Of a stretch of 64,000 nt of DNA, positions 54,596 through 63,186 are shown piece by piece (the stretch's first letter is position 1; each line of letters begins with the position of its first letter). This DNA comes from Haliea sp. E1-2-M8 (lineage in GTDB: Bacteria > Pseudomonadota > Gammaproteobacteria > Pseudomonadales > Halieaceae), in assembly GCF_030649675.1 (NCBI RefSeq), contig NZ_JAUTDR010000005.1, forward strand, positions 124,001 through 188,000, read 5' to 3'. Position numbers and translations under genes: made by a program. Under the pieces are notes generated by a model. That model searched no databases, had not been told where the DNA came from, and worked only from the letters and a program-made list of their open reading frames with translations.

Positions 54596-55590
54596 AACTG
54601 GCGCAGCCTGTGCAGCAGATCGCAAACCCGGGCCGAATAGCCCCACTCGTTGTCATACCAGTTCAACACCCGCAGGTAGCGCTGGTTGACCACGGCGCTG
54701 AAACCGGCGTCGTAAATGGATGAATGGGAGTTGCCGATAATATCGGTGGAGACCAGGGGTCGGTCACAGTACTCCAGGATTCCCTGCAGCTGCGGCGTCG
54801 CAGCCGCGGCCCGCACCGCCTCATGCACCTCCTCCACCGTCACCGGCTGCGACAGTTTCACGAACAGATCCACCACCGAACCGTCGGGTACCGGTACCCG
54901 GGAGGCAATGCCGTGCAGGCGCCCCTTCAGTTGCGGCAGTACTTCACCGACCGCCTTGGCGGCGCCGGTGGAGGTGGGAATGGTGTTCTCCGCCGCGGCG
55001 CGGCTGCGACGCCAGTCCGAATGCGGTACATCGGCCAGGCGCTGGTCGTTGGTATAGGCATGCACCGTGTTGATGACGCCCTCCTCGATCCCGAAGGCCC
55101 CGTCCAGCACGCTGGCCATGGGGGCCAGGCAATTGGTGGTACAGCTGGCGTTGGAGATGATCCGGTGCTCGGGCAGCAGACCCGCGTCGTTGACCCCGAG
55201 TACGATGGTATAGTCGATGCTGTCGGCAGCGGGAACGGTCAGCACAACCCGTTTCGCGCCGGCCTGCAGGTGCTGTTCCAGCTGGGCGCGCTTGCGGAAC
55301 GCGCCAGTGGCCTCGACCACCGCATCAATGCCCATCTCGGCCCAGGGCAGGGCCGAGGGGTCGCGCTCGCTGATCAGCTTGCAACGCCCCTTGGGAGTCA
55401 CGAATTCGTCCCCCTCCAGGGTCAGCGCCTTGCCAAAGGGCCCCATGACGGTGTCGTAATCGAGCAGGTAGCGCAGGGCTTCAAAATCGAACAGGTCGTT
55501 GATGACCACGACATCAATTCCCGGAGTGTCCTCCAGGATCCTGAACACCGAGCGGCCGATGCGGCCAAAACCGTTGATAGCGACTCTCAT
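54592..55590 (-). CDS. gap: Glyceraldehyde-3-phosphate dehydrogenase, active type
   Basis: A 332-residue type I GAPDH. NAD-binding INGFGRIGR lies at 5-13, catalytic Cys150 in [12 protein letters not shown] and His177 in [10 protein letters not shown]. Substrate Arg in [10 protein letters not shown] and the [10 protein letters not shown] motif near the end are all present. It therefore has the full active site. The proximity to eda suggests use in the lower Entner-Doudoroff path. Its ATG overlaps the stop of the upstream paralogue (ATGA), so the two are translationally coupled. Confidence 0.95.
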   Translation of the reverse strand: MRVAINGFGRIGRSVFRILEDTPGIDVVVINDLFDFEALRYLLDYDTVMGPFGKALTLEGDEFVTPKGRCKLISERDPSALPWAEMGIDAVVEATGAFRKRAQLEQHLQAGAKRVVLTVPAADSIDYTIVLGVNDAGLLPEHRIISNASCTTNCLAPMASVLDGAFGIEEGVINTVHAYTNDQRLADVPHSDWRRSRAAAENTIPTSTGAAKAVGEVLPQLKGRLHGIASRVPVPDGSVVDLFVKLSQPVTVEEVHEAVRAAAATPQLQGILEYCDRPLVSTDIIGNSHSSIYDAGFSAVVNQRYLRVLNWYDNEWGYSARVCDLLHRLRQL

Positions 55591-56612
55591 TGCGCGACCT
55601 CCCCTTGCTGGTCAAGGGCGCCGTAGATGCGGGCAACGTCGAGCAGGCGCCCGGCATGACCCAGGGTCTCGTACCAGCCCAGTGTCTTGATGGTATTGGC
55701 ACCAGCCTTGATGGTGCCCCTGGTGTCAAACAGCAGCGAATGCGGGTTGCCGATGACATCCGACGAGACAATCGGATCCTCGACCACGTCGACGATGCCA
55801 GGGTAGGCCGGCGCATGTTTGCGCATTGCCGCATTGATGTCCTCCGCAGCCACCGCGCTGTCGGCCAGCACCAGGTTCACATCCAGCAGGCAGCCCTCGT
55901 GGATAGGCACATTGAGTGCCGAGGTAATGACCTTGCCGGCGAAGGCCGGCAGCACATGACCGAGCCAGTCCGCGGCCTCGTGCGTGTTGGGAATAATGTT
56001 TTCGGCCGCGGAGCGGCTGCGGCGGAAGTCACTGCCGGCGTAGTCCTGCAACACCTGGTCCGAGGTGTAGGAGTGGATCGTGGTCATGCTGCCACACTCA
56101 ATCGCAAAATCCCGCGACAGCGCGTGCAGGAGCAGGCAGAGCGCCGTGGTCGTCGCCGAACCGGCGGAGACCATACGGTCCTCGCGCCGGGCCGCCTGGC
56201 CGTTGATCCCCGGCATGATAATGCGGTCGATATGATCCGCGGGCAGCGTGCGCAGCAGCACCCGCGGCGCGCCGTTGGCAATGTGCTGCTCCATGAAATG
56301 GCGCTGGCGGAACTTGCCCGTGGCATCGATAACAATGTCCACGGCAAAAATATCCCAGGGCATTTCCGCCGGTGAGTCAGTGCGCATCAGGCGCGCGCGG
56401 AACCGCGGGTTGACCAAAAAGTTCCCCTCCAGGCGGTGCCTTGCGGGGTCCTTCACCTCGGAGCACAAAAGATAGTGCAGGATGTCCGGCTGGCCGATGT
56501 CGGCAACCGCCACCACCTCGATATCATCGCTGTGGGAGGCCAGTTCATACAGCTGCCGCCCGATCTGGCCGAAGCCCATGATGCCCACCCGCAAGGGTTG
56601 CTGCTTTGCCAT
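55587..56612 (-). CDS. GAPDH paralogue lacking catalytic cysteine (probable pseudoenzyme)
   Basis: A 341-residue protein alignable with the downstream GAPDH without gaps through the active-site region. The nucleophile Cys is Ala153 (SAGSATTTALCLL, codon GCG), and the second Cys is also lost. The substrate Arg (SRVP) is Asn (SALNVP), and the nicotinamide-binding NEW motif is replaced by WYETLGHAG. His180 (TTIHSYTSDQ), the Rossmann GFGQIGR and the FRRSRSAAENIIP loop remain. The frame is intact and overlaps gap1 by ATGA, so this is not a decayed gene. A structural or regulatory partner of the active GAPDH, or another activity, is inferred. Confidence 0.85.
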   Translation of the reverse strand: MAKQQPLRVGIMGFGQIGRQLYELASHSDDIEVVAVADIGQPDILHYLLCSEVKDPARHRLEGNFLVNPRFRARLMRTDSPAEMPWDIFAVDIVIDATGKFRQRHFMEQHIANGAPRVLLRTLPADHIDRIIMPGINGQAARREDRMVSAGSATTTALCLLLHALSRDFAIECGSMTTIHSYTSDQVLQDYAGSDFRRSRSAAENIIPNTHEAADWLGHVLPAFAGKVITSALNVPIHEGCLLDVNLVLADSAVAAEDINAAMRKHAPAYPGIVDVVEDPIVSSDVIGNPHSLLFDTRGTIKAGANTIKTLGWYETLGHAGRLLDVARIYGALDQQGEVAQ

Positions 56613-56642
56613 CGTCTAGCTCCTTGATTCAGTGATCGCTGT

Positions 56643-57278
56643 CTACCGTTGCTGCGGCGCAGACCCGATCCGCATTGCCTCTGCTGCCAGGGCACCTATG
56701 GCGTCCCAGTCCCCGGCGGCGACCAGGTCCGCCGCCACCATCCACGACCCGCCACAGCAGATCACATTCGGCAGCGCCAGGAAAGTGCGGAAGTTATCCG
56801 CCCGCAGACCGCCGGTGGGGCAGAATCGAGCTTCGGGAAAGGGCCCTGCCAGGGCCTTGAGCAGACCCTGACCGCCCAGCGCTGTGGCTGGAAACAGTTT
56901 GAAGCAGTCCAGCCCCTGTTCCAGGCCCGCCATGACTTCGGACGCCGTGGCCACCCCCGGTAGCAGCGGTATCGCCCCGGTCCGGGAAGCCTGGTACAGG
57001 GCGGGGGTCGCGCCGGGGCTGACCGCAAATGCGGCTCCTGCATCCTGCACCTGATCCAGCTGGGCCGGAGTCAGTACCGTGCCGGCAGCCACCCGCAACT
57101 GCGGCACTTCCGCGACCACCGCGCGCATGGCTTCCAGCGCCGTGGGCGAGCGCAGGGTCAGCTCCACTGCCTTCATCCCCGCTGCGGCCAGTGTCCGGCA
57201 GAGCTGCACCGTGACGGCGACCTCCCCCGGGGTGATGACGGGTAACACCCTACTTTCCAGCAACCACTCTCGCAGCAT
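56643..57278 (-). CDS. eda: 2-dehydro-3-deoxy-phosphogluconate aldolase
   Basis: Eda splits KDPG into pyruvate and glyceraldehyde 3-phosphate, the last Entner-Doudoroff step. The 211-residue protein has the Glu in MKAVELTLRSP, AGTVLTPAQLDQ, and the Schiff-base Lys in CFKLFPAT, followed by FCPTGGL. ATG 57278 (MLREWLLESRVLPV) is chosen; the frame extends upstream without conserved residues. First gene of the unit with the two GAPDH-like genes and ppc, so its product glyceraldehyde 3-phosphate feeds directly to the neighbour's enzyme. Confidence 0.95.
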   Translation of the reverse strand: MLREWLLESRVLPVITPGEVAVTVQLCRTLAAAGMKAVELTLRSPTALEAMRAVVAEVPQLRVAAGTVLTPAQLDQVQDAGAAFAVSPGATPALYQASRTGAIPLLPGVATASEVMAGLEQGLDCFKLFPATALGGQGLLKALAGPFPEARFCPTGGLRADNFRTFLALPNVICCGGSWMVAADLVAAGDWDAIGALAAEAMRIGSAPQQR

Positions 57279-57330
57279 GAGTTTTACCCCGGATTTCCAC
57301 GTTCGCCACAGACGATGAACCGTCCATGTA

Positions 57331-57352
57331 TTGTCCACAAATAACAGGACAA
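57331..57352. promoter_or_regulatory. Inverted repeat in the eda/folE divergent region
   Basis: TTGTCC-N10-GGACAA lies 53 bp upstream of eda and 80 bp before folE. It is a plausible dimeric operator, but it does not match a known sugar-acid regulator consensus that I can name with confidence. Confidence 0.35.
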
Positions 57353-57431
57353 GTTGCCACCCCACCCCCTGACCGGGGAATCCGCCGACAACTCCACCCC
57401 GTAACTATCTGACCCCAACTGGAGATGCAAC

Positions 57432-58109
57432 ATGGACACTGCCCTGGCTGACAATATCGCTTTTACTACCAATATCACGCCCGAGGCGGCCCTTGTACGC
57501 AAGGCCCTGCTGGAGCGCGGACTGGAAACACCCATGGTGCACAACGGCCTTTCCCGCGATGAGAAGTTCCGCCGCATCTCACAGTCCTTCACCGACATCA
57601 CCCGCACCCTGGGCCTGGACCTGAACGACGACAGCCTGAGCGAGACTCCGCAACGCATCGCCAAGATGTACGTCGATGAAATCTTCTCCGGACTGGATTA
57701 TAGCCAGTTCCCCAAGATTTCGGTGATCGCCAACAAAATGCAGGTAGAGGAGATGGTACAGGTAGACGATATCGATGTCGTCAGCACCTGCGAACACCAC
57801 TTCGTCACCATCGACGGGCGGGCGCGCGTCGCCTACATCCCCAGGGACAAGGTCATCGGCCTGTCGAAGATCAACCGCATCGTGCGTTTCTTCGCCCAGC
57901 GGCCACAGGTGCAGGAGCGGTTGACCCAGCAGATCCTGGTGGCTCTGCAGACCCTGCTGGAGACAGACGATGTGGCGGTGACCATTGATGCCGTGCACTA
58001 CTGCGTCAAGTCCCGGGGGGTCATGGACAGCAACTCCCGCACCCGCACCACCTCACTGGGCGGCGCCTTCAAGGCGGACCCGAGCACCCGGGCTGAGTTC
58101 CTGAATTAA
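57432..58109 (+). CDS. folE: GTP cyclohydrolase I
   Basis: FolE starts folate synthesis by converting GTP to dihydroneopterin triphosphate. The 225-residue protein has the zinc ligands Cys-His in [13 protein letters not shown] and the later Cys in [31 protein letters not shown] lies between them. The C-terminal [14 protein letters not shown] is typical. The N-terminal 40 residues are a longer extension than in short FolE forms. GGAG lies 7 bases before the ATG. A strong terminator follows. Confidence 0.96.
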   Translation: MDTALADNIAFTTNITPEAALVRKALLERGLETPMVHNGLSRDEKFRRISQSFTDITRTLGLDLNDDSLSETPQRIAKMYVDEIFSGLDYSQFPKISVIANKMQVEEMVQVDDIDVVSTCEHHFVTIDGRARVAYIPRDKVIGLSKINRIVRFFAQRPQVQERLTQQILVALQTLLETDDVAVTIDAVHYCVKSRGVMDSNSRTRTTSLGGAFKADPSTRAEFLN

Positions 58110-58135
58110 CCCCCCCTCGGAACTCAGCTTTCTTC

Positions 58136-58160
58136 GCCCGGCTCTGCCGGGCTTTTTTTT
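58136..58160 (+). terminator. Intrinsic terminator of folE
   Basis: A perfect 7-bp GC stem (GCCCGGC with GCCGGGC), 3-nt loop TCT, then eight T, beginning 26 bp after the folE stop. This is the clearest rho-independent terminator in the window and isolates folE from the MFS gene. Confidence 0.95.
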
Positions 58161-58242
58161 GGGTCATCGCGGTTTGTGGCATAGACCAAACCGTGTACCC
58201 TGCGCTCTCCTTCAGCCTCCTCCGCCAGACCCCGGTTAATTC

Positions 58243-59607
58243 ATGAGAACCCTGCTCACCCTCACCTCGCTGCTGTTTTCCACTTCGCTGCTGCTGGTGG
58301 GACAGGGCATGCAGCTCACACTGCTACCCCTGCGCGCCACCACCAACGGCCTGTCGGATTTCCTGATCGGGGTCAGCGCCTCCGCCTACTTCCTCGGCTT
58401 TGTCGCCGGCTGTTTGCTGATCCCGCGCATCATTGCCAAGGTAGGGCACATCCGCAGCTTTGCGGTGCTCACTGCGCTCATGATCAGCGCCATCCTGACC
58501 CTGGAAATGCTGGATGGGTGGCTGCCCTGGCTGACCCTGCGGTTCCTCACCGGCGCCGTCATCTGCGGGCTGTATACGGTGATCGAGAGCTGGCTCAATG
58601 ACCAGACCAGTGCTGACTCCCGGGGCCAGGTCCTGGCAATCTATACCTTTATCATCCTCGCCTCGATGGCAATTGGTCAAATGTTGATCAACGTTGGCTC
58701 CGCCGACAGCTCCACGCCCTTTACCCTGGCGGCGATTTTCATGGCGCTGGCCATCGTACCCGTGGGGCTGACCAGCCGCCTCGCGCCTGCGCCCTTGAAG
58801 GCGACCCGCTTCCGCTTCAACCTCCTCTATCGCCGCTCCCGGGCCGCCTTTGCCGGCACCGTGCTCTCGGGCCTGATAGTGGGCAGTTTCTGGGCCCTCG
58901 GCGCGGTGTTTGCCCGCCGCTACGGCAGCAGCACGGCAGACGTTACCTGGTTCATGACCGCGGGAATTGCCGGCGGGGCACTGTTCCAGTACCCCATTGG
59001 CTGGCTGTCCGATCGGATCGACCGGCGCTTTGTCATGGTATTCCTCAGTATTGCCGCGGTAGCCACCTCCGCGGCGGTCGCGCTTACGGTCACCCACGAG
59101 CTGCACCTGTTGGCCGTATTCCTGTTCGGCGCGGTTACCATGCCCCTGTACGCCATATCCCTGGCTACCGCGGCCGACAACTCTTCAGCCGAGGAATTTG
59201 TCGAGATTGGCACCTCGGTGCTGTTGCTGAACGCGCTTGGCGCGGCCAGCGCGCCGATACTTCTGGGTCAGCTCATGAGCCTGTTCGACGCCACCGCCCT
59301 GTTCTGGTCCTTTGCGGCGCTGAGCACCCTGTTCTCTGTCTATCTGGCAGTACAAACCCGGGACAAGGGGCAGGTGGTGACCTCGAAAGACCACGTTCCC
59401 TTCTCTGCAGCGGCGCCGGAAATCGCGCCCACGGGCCTCGGCATCGATCCGCGCGGCCCGGATGAAGCGGCCAGCGATCTGCAACCGGTGGATTACGTCG
59501 GCATAGATGAGTACCACCCCAGTGCGCCGGAACCTGCGCCGGAGCTGGAAACTCAGGCGCAGGATCCACAGGCAGACGAAGCTTCAGTCGGCCCAGTGCA
59601 GCAGTAG
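58243..59607 (+). CDS. MFS transporter (YcaD-like)
   Basis: A 454-residue major facilitator protein with 12 expected helices in the first 385 residues, including the SASAYFLGFVAGCLLIPRII and LTGAVICGLYTVIESWLNDQ segments that recall YcaD-type carriers. The last 70 residues form a Pro/Glu/Asp-rich hydrophilic tail (DEYHPSAPEPAPELETQAQD) not needed for transport, probably cytoplasmic. Substrate unknown. The end overlaps the convergent acyl-CoA synthetase gene by 24 bp. Confidence 0.82.
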   Translation: MRTLLTLTSLLFSTSLLLVGQGMQLTLLPLRATTNGLSDFLIGVSASAYFLGFVAGCLLIPRIIAKVGHIRSFAVLTALMISAILTLEMLDGWLPWLTLRFLTGAVICGLYTVIESWLNDQTSADSRGQVLAIYTFIILASMAIGQMLINVGSADSSTPFTLAAIFMALAIVPVGLTSRLAPAPLKATRFRFNLLYRRSRAAFAGTVLSGLIVGSFWALGAVFARRYGSSTADVTWFMTAGIAGGALFQYPIGWLSDRIDRRFVMVFLSIAAVATSAAVALTVTHELHLLAVFLFGAVTMPLYAISLATAADNSSAEEFVEIGTSVLLLNALGAASAPILLGQLMSLFDATALFWSFAALSTLFSVYLAVQTRDKGQVVTSKDHVPFSAAAPEIAPTGLGIDPRGPDEAASDLQPVDYVGIDEYHPSAPEPAPELETQAQDPQADEASVGPVQQ

Positions 59608-61257
59608 CGTCTTCTCCTCCGCAGATCGTCGCGCCAGATCTTCGGCCAGCGCGCCATAGCGCTCCTCGACTTTCTCCCGGCGAATTTTCAGAGTGGGCGT
59701 CAGCACCTCGTTATCAATGGTCCACTCTTCGCTGGCCAGAATCACCGCACCAATACGGGCGTGTTTCTCTACCGCCTCGTTGATGCTCTGTACCGCCTGG
59801 TGTATGGCTTCGGCGATTTCCTGCTCGGCACTATCGCGTGAGGCTTGCGCCAGCTGCCGGGCAGCCTCGTTCAGCACCGCAACCATCACCGTCTTGGAAT
59901 AGCCGCGACCCAGCAAGCAGTGCTGTTCAGTGTGCGGATTCCTGGCGAACTCGCTCTCTATTGGCGGCGGCGCCACAAACTTGCCCTGGATAGTCTTGAA
60001 GTAATCCTTGACCCGGCCGGTCAGATAGATGAAACCATCCTCGTCGACCCGGGCCTTGTCGCCCGTGTGCAGCCAACCGTCGCGTATCAGTTCGGCGGTC
60101 TTGTCCGGCTGCTTGTAGTAGCCCGGGGTGCAGCCCGCGGCCCGCACTGCCAGCTCGCCTTCTTCCGTAATCCGGTATTCCACCTCGCCAATGGGCTTGC
60201 CGATGGAGCCTATCCGCCGGCTGTCGTGCCCGCTGACGATAACGCCCATGGCCTCGGTCTGGCCAAATCCCTCCATCAGGGTCAGGCCCAGACGGTCCCA
60301 CCAGTGAATCAGGGCCGGCGGGGTCGGTGCCGCGGCAACCAGGCAGAATTCCACCTGATCCAGACCGAGGCCTTCCAGAACCATGTGCCCAATACCCTGC
60401 GGATCCTGCGCCAGAGCGGCCTCCAGTGCATCGCTGCCACCGAACTTGGCTGTCACCGCCTGCTTCAGCTGCTCCCACACCCGGGGCGGGCCGAAGAACA
60501 TGTGCGGCCGGGTCCGCTGCAGGTCTGCCGCGAGAGATTCCAGACTCTGGTTGAAACTGACCTCGCCGCAGCAGACCAAGGAGGAAAACTCCACGATCTG
60601 GCGCTCGGCAATGTGCGAAAGCGGCAGATAGGAAAAGTAGCGCGCTTCTTCCCGGGTGCCGAACGAGGCCCGGAAGCGATTGATGGGGATCAGGTTGCTG
60701 GCATGGGTCTGGATCACCCCTTTGGGCAGGCCGGTTGTTCCCGAGGTAAACACCAGCGACATGACGTCGTCCGGCTGACACTCCCAGGCAGGGGTCTTGC
60801 CCTGCCACGCCGCCAGCAGTGCCTCCCATTGCAGATGTGGTTGCTCGAGCTCGACACCGGGCAGGGTTATCAGGGTAATGCCCTCAGGCAACACCTCGCG
60901 CACCGCATGCCAATTGGATGTTTCACCGACCAACAGCACCCGCGCCTCGGTAAAATCCAGGATGTACTGCGCAGTGGACCCCGGCAGCGTGGTGAACATG
61001 CTCACCGTAATATTGCCCGACCTGATAATGGCGAGATCCGCCAGGAACCAGTGGGCACAATTGCGCGATAGCAGCGCCATGCGCTGCCCATGGCCAAACT
61101 GATGTTCCAACATCGCGGCCATCGCATTCACTGTGGCGGCGGCCTCGCCCCAGGTGACATCGCGGGAGCCTTCCGGCAACAAATCCTTGAGCCAGACCTT
61201 GTCCGGGCATTGCTGGGCCCAGTGATCGAGTAGTGCTGGCAACGTATCAGACTTCAT
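59584..61257 (-). CDS. Long-chain acyl-CoA synthetase (AMP-binding)
   Basis: A 557-residue adenylate-forming enzyme expected to activate a fatty acid to its CoA thioester. The AMP-binding P-loop is SLVFTSGTTGLPKGV. GFGQTEAMG and the hinge region GWLHTGDKARVDEDGFIYLTGRVKDYFKTIQGKFV are present. These, with the C-terminal TLKIRREKVEERY, place it in the eukaryote-like FAA1/COG1022 branch. ATG 61257 has GAGG 8 bases upstream; the frame opens 33 bases earlier. The exact fatty acid is unknown. Confidence 0.88.
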   Translation of the reverse strand: MKSDTLPALLDHWAQQCPDKVWLKDLLPEGSRDVTWGEAAATVNAMAAMLEHQFGHGQRMALLSRNCAHWFLADLAIIRSGNITVSMFTTLPGSTAQYILDFTEARVLLVGETSNWHAVREVLPEGITLITLPGVELEQPHLQWEALLAAWQGKTPAWECQPDDVMSLVFTSGTTGLPKGVIQTHASNLIPINRFRASFGTREEARYFSYLPLSHIAERQIVEFSSLVCCGEVSFNQSLESLAADLQRTRPHMFFGPPRVWEQLKQAVTAKFGGSDALEAALAQDPQGIGHMVLEGLGLDQVEFCLVAAAPTPPALIHWWDRLGLTLMEGFGQTEAMGVIVSGHDSRRIGSIGKPIGEVEYRITEEGELAVRAAGCTPGYYKQPDKTAELIRDGWLHTGDKARVDEDGFIYLTGRVKDYFKTIQGKFVAPPPIESEFARNPHTEQHCLLGRGYSKTVMVAVLNEAARQLAQASRDSAEQEIAEAIHQAVQSINEAVEKHARIGAVILASEEWTIDNEVLTPTLKIRREKVEERYGALAEDLARRSAEEKTLLLHWAD

Positions 61258-61332
61258 TTCGGTGGCCTCTCTTATTGTAGGATGAAACATTTGGGCTCCC
61301 CTTTGAACGCGGCCCGGGTAAAGCTGGATCAG

Positions 61333-63081
61333 TCAGGACAGCAACAGGTCCGCGCGCTGCACCACCCGCCGCTGGAATGCAGCTTCGTTCTCCGTGTACT
61401 CGGGACTTTCAATCGTGGAGACGTAGCGCCACTCCGCTGTGACCGCTTCATCTGCAAATGCCACGGTCAGGTAGCCGCGGTCAAGGAAGTTGGCATACAC
61501 CAGGTCGTCGACGAGTATGGACATCAGCGGCGCAAACAGGGCCGCTGCGTCGCTGCCGAGTATCGCATCCAGCCCCGGCGAGGTCACGCTGGCGGTGGCG
61601 AACTCCACTCCGGCGACGTCTCCGCTGCTGTTGCGCAGCTGCGATGCCCAGGCATTGTGGGTATCTCCGGCGAGCACCACCAGGCGGCTGCCGAGCTGGG
61701 CAGCAAAATCCAGTACCCGGTTGCGCTCGAAATCATAGCCATCCCAGGCATCCAGATTGTAGGGAATTGCGGAGTCAAGCAGCGCCTGCTCCTCCGCCGT
61801 GCGCTCCTCCGGAGTCTTGTTTTTGGCCGCAACCGCTGCCAGTACCGCCGCCGTGCCGCCCGCCAGTGGATCATCCGTGGCGATACTCGGCTCCAGTGCT
61901 TCCAGAATGGGTGACGGCAGCGCATAACGCCCCATCAGCACCTGCTGGCCAAGAATCTGCCAGCGCGCGGTCGAGTCGATGAGCTGCTCTTCCAGCCACG
62001 CCAGTTGCTGCGCCCCGAGCAGCGTGCGATTGCTGTCGCCGACCGCGGCCCGGGTGGCATCGACATCGATCTTGCCGCCGGTGGCAAAATCCGGGTAGAC
62101 AAACTGGCGGTCGCGACTCACCACCCGGGTGTCCAGCATGATCAAATCGAGCAGGTCACCGTAGGGCAGACGCCGGTAGATGATTTCTTCGGCGCTGGCC
62201 GGGGGCCGCACCGGCAGCCACTCGTACCAGGCCTGAATGGCCGCTGCCCTGCGTGCGGAAAACTCGCCTTCGGTTGCCGGATCGTGGTTCTCGGCACCCC
62301 CGCGCCAGGCGTCGTTGGCAATTTCGTGGTCATCCCAGACCACGATAAACGGGTGTGCAGCATGGGCAGATTGCAGGTCCGGGTCGCTCCGGTACTGGGC
62401 GTGGCGGCTGCGGTAGTCGGCGAGGGTGAGAATCTCCGTGGCTGGTTCGACCACCCTGCCCAGGGCCTCGGCGTCGGCACTGGCGTAGCCGTTCGGGCCA
62501 TATTCGTAGATGTAGTCGCCCAGGTGCAGCACCGCATCCACCGGCTGTTGCGCCACCTCGCGGTAGACGTTGAAAAAACCGGTCGGGTAGTTGGAACAGG
62601 AAACCACGGCAAAGGCCGCGGTGGCGGTTGCTCCGGCAGGCGCGGTGCGTGTGCGCGCTGCTGTGGACACGCGGTCGCGCACCCGAAAACGGTAGTAGTA
62701 GGCGGTGCCGGCAGCGAGGCCGGTGACATCGACCTTGACCGTGAAGTCCACGTTCTCATCCGTGGTTCCGGAACCGCTGGCCACGATTTCGCTGAAGTCC
62801 TGGTCGGCGGCGACTTCCCATTCCACTTCCACAAAGCCCGGTTCCTCGGGCGTGACCCGGGTCCAGAGTATGACCCGGTCGGTCAATGGATCCCCGGAAG
62901 CGACGCCGTGATTAAAGTCGGCCGCTACACCAACCGGCCCGGGCTCGGGAGTTGGATCAGGTATCTGGCGATCGCTACTGTCGGAACAACCGATCAGATT
63001 ACTGCCCAACAGGGGCAAGAGAGATGCTGCCGCCACCCCTTTTACCAGGGCACGGCGGCGCAAATCGGGTTTCTCGGACAT
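61333..63081 (-). CDS. PhoD-family alkaline phosphatase/phosphodiesterase
   Basis: A 582-residue exported phosphatase releasing phosphate from organic esters. The N-terminus has a twin-arginine-like run (DLRRRALVKG) and a hydrophobic segment ending in a lipobox-like LIGC (Cys at about 32). A fibronectin-like N-terminal PhoD domain follows (HGVASGDPLTDRVILWTRV). The catalytic metal ligands are in LHLGDYIYEYG, VWDDHEIANDAW and VLAGDTHNAW. The mature protein may be a lipoprotein. No pho box is evident in the 105-bp upstream gap by eye. Confidence 0.9.
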   Translation of the reverse strand: MSEKPDLRRRALVKGVAAASLLPLLGSNLIGCSDSSDRQIPDPTPEPGPVGVAADFNHGVASGDPLTDRVILWTRVTPEEPGFVEVEWEVAADQDFSEIVASGSGTTDENVDFTVKVDVTGLAAGTAYYYRFRVRDRVSTAARTRTAPAGATATAAFAVVSCSNYPTGFFNVYREVAQQPVDAVLHLGDYIYEYGPNGYASADAEALGRVVEPATEILTLADYRSRHAQYRSDPDLQSAHAAHPFIVVWDDHEIANDAWRGGAENHDPATEGEFSARRAAAIQAWYEWLPVRPPASAEEIIYRRLPYGDLLDLIMLDTRVVSRDRQFVYPDFATGGKIDVDATRAAVGDSNRTLLGAQQLAWLEEQLIDSTARWQILGQQVLMGRYALPSPILEALEPSIATDDPLAGGTAAVLAAVAAKNKTPEERTAEEQALLDSAIPYNLDAWDGYDFERNRVLDFAAQLGSRLVVLAGDTHNAWASQLRNSSGDVAGVEFATASVTSPGLDAILGSDAAALFAPLMSILVDDLVYANFLDRGYLTVAFADEAVTAEWRYVSTIESPEYTENEAAFQRRVVQRADLLLS

Positions 63082-63186
63082 GCTTATGCTCCAGTGAGGC
63101 CGCCAGAGGCGGGAACCGGAGCAGGATTACAGGAAGTGGTTAGCGGCGCAAGTGCTGCGCCGGATCAAGCGGAGAGGAACCCTTCT

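Noticed and set aside
57331-57352. HexR site upstream of eda
   Set aside because: The half-site spacing (N10 between hexamers) does not fit the HexR pattern known to me, so only a generic inverted repeat is reported.
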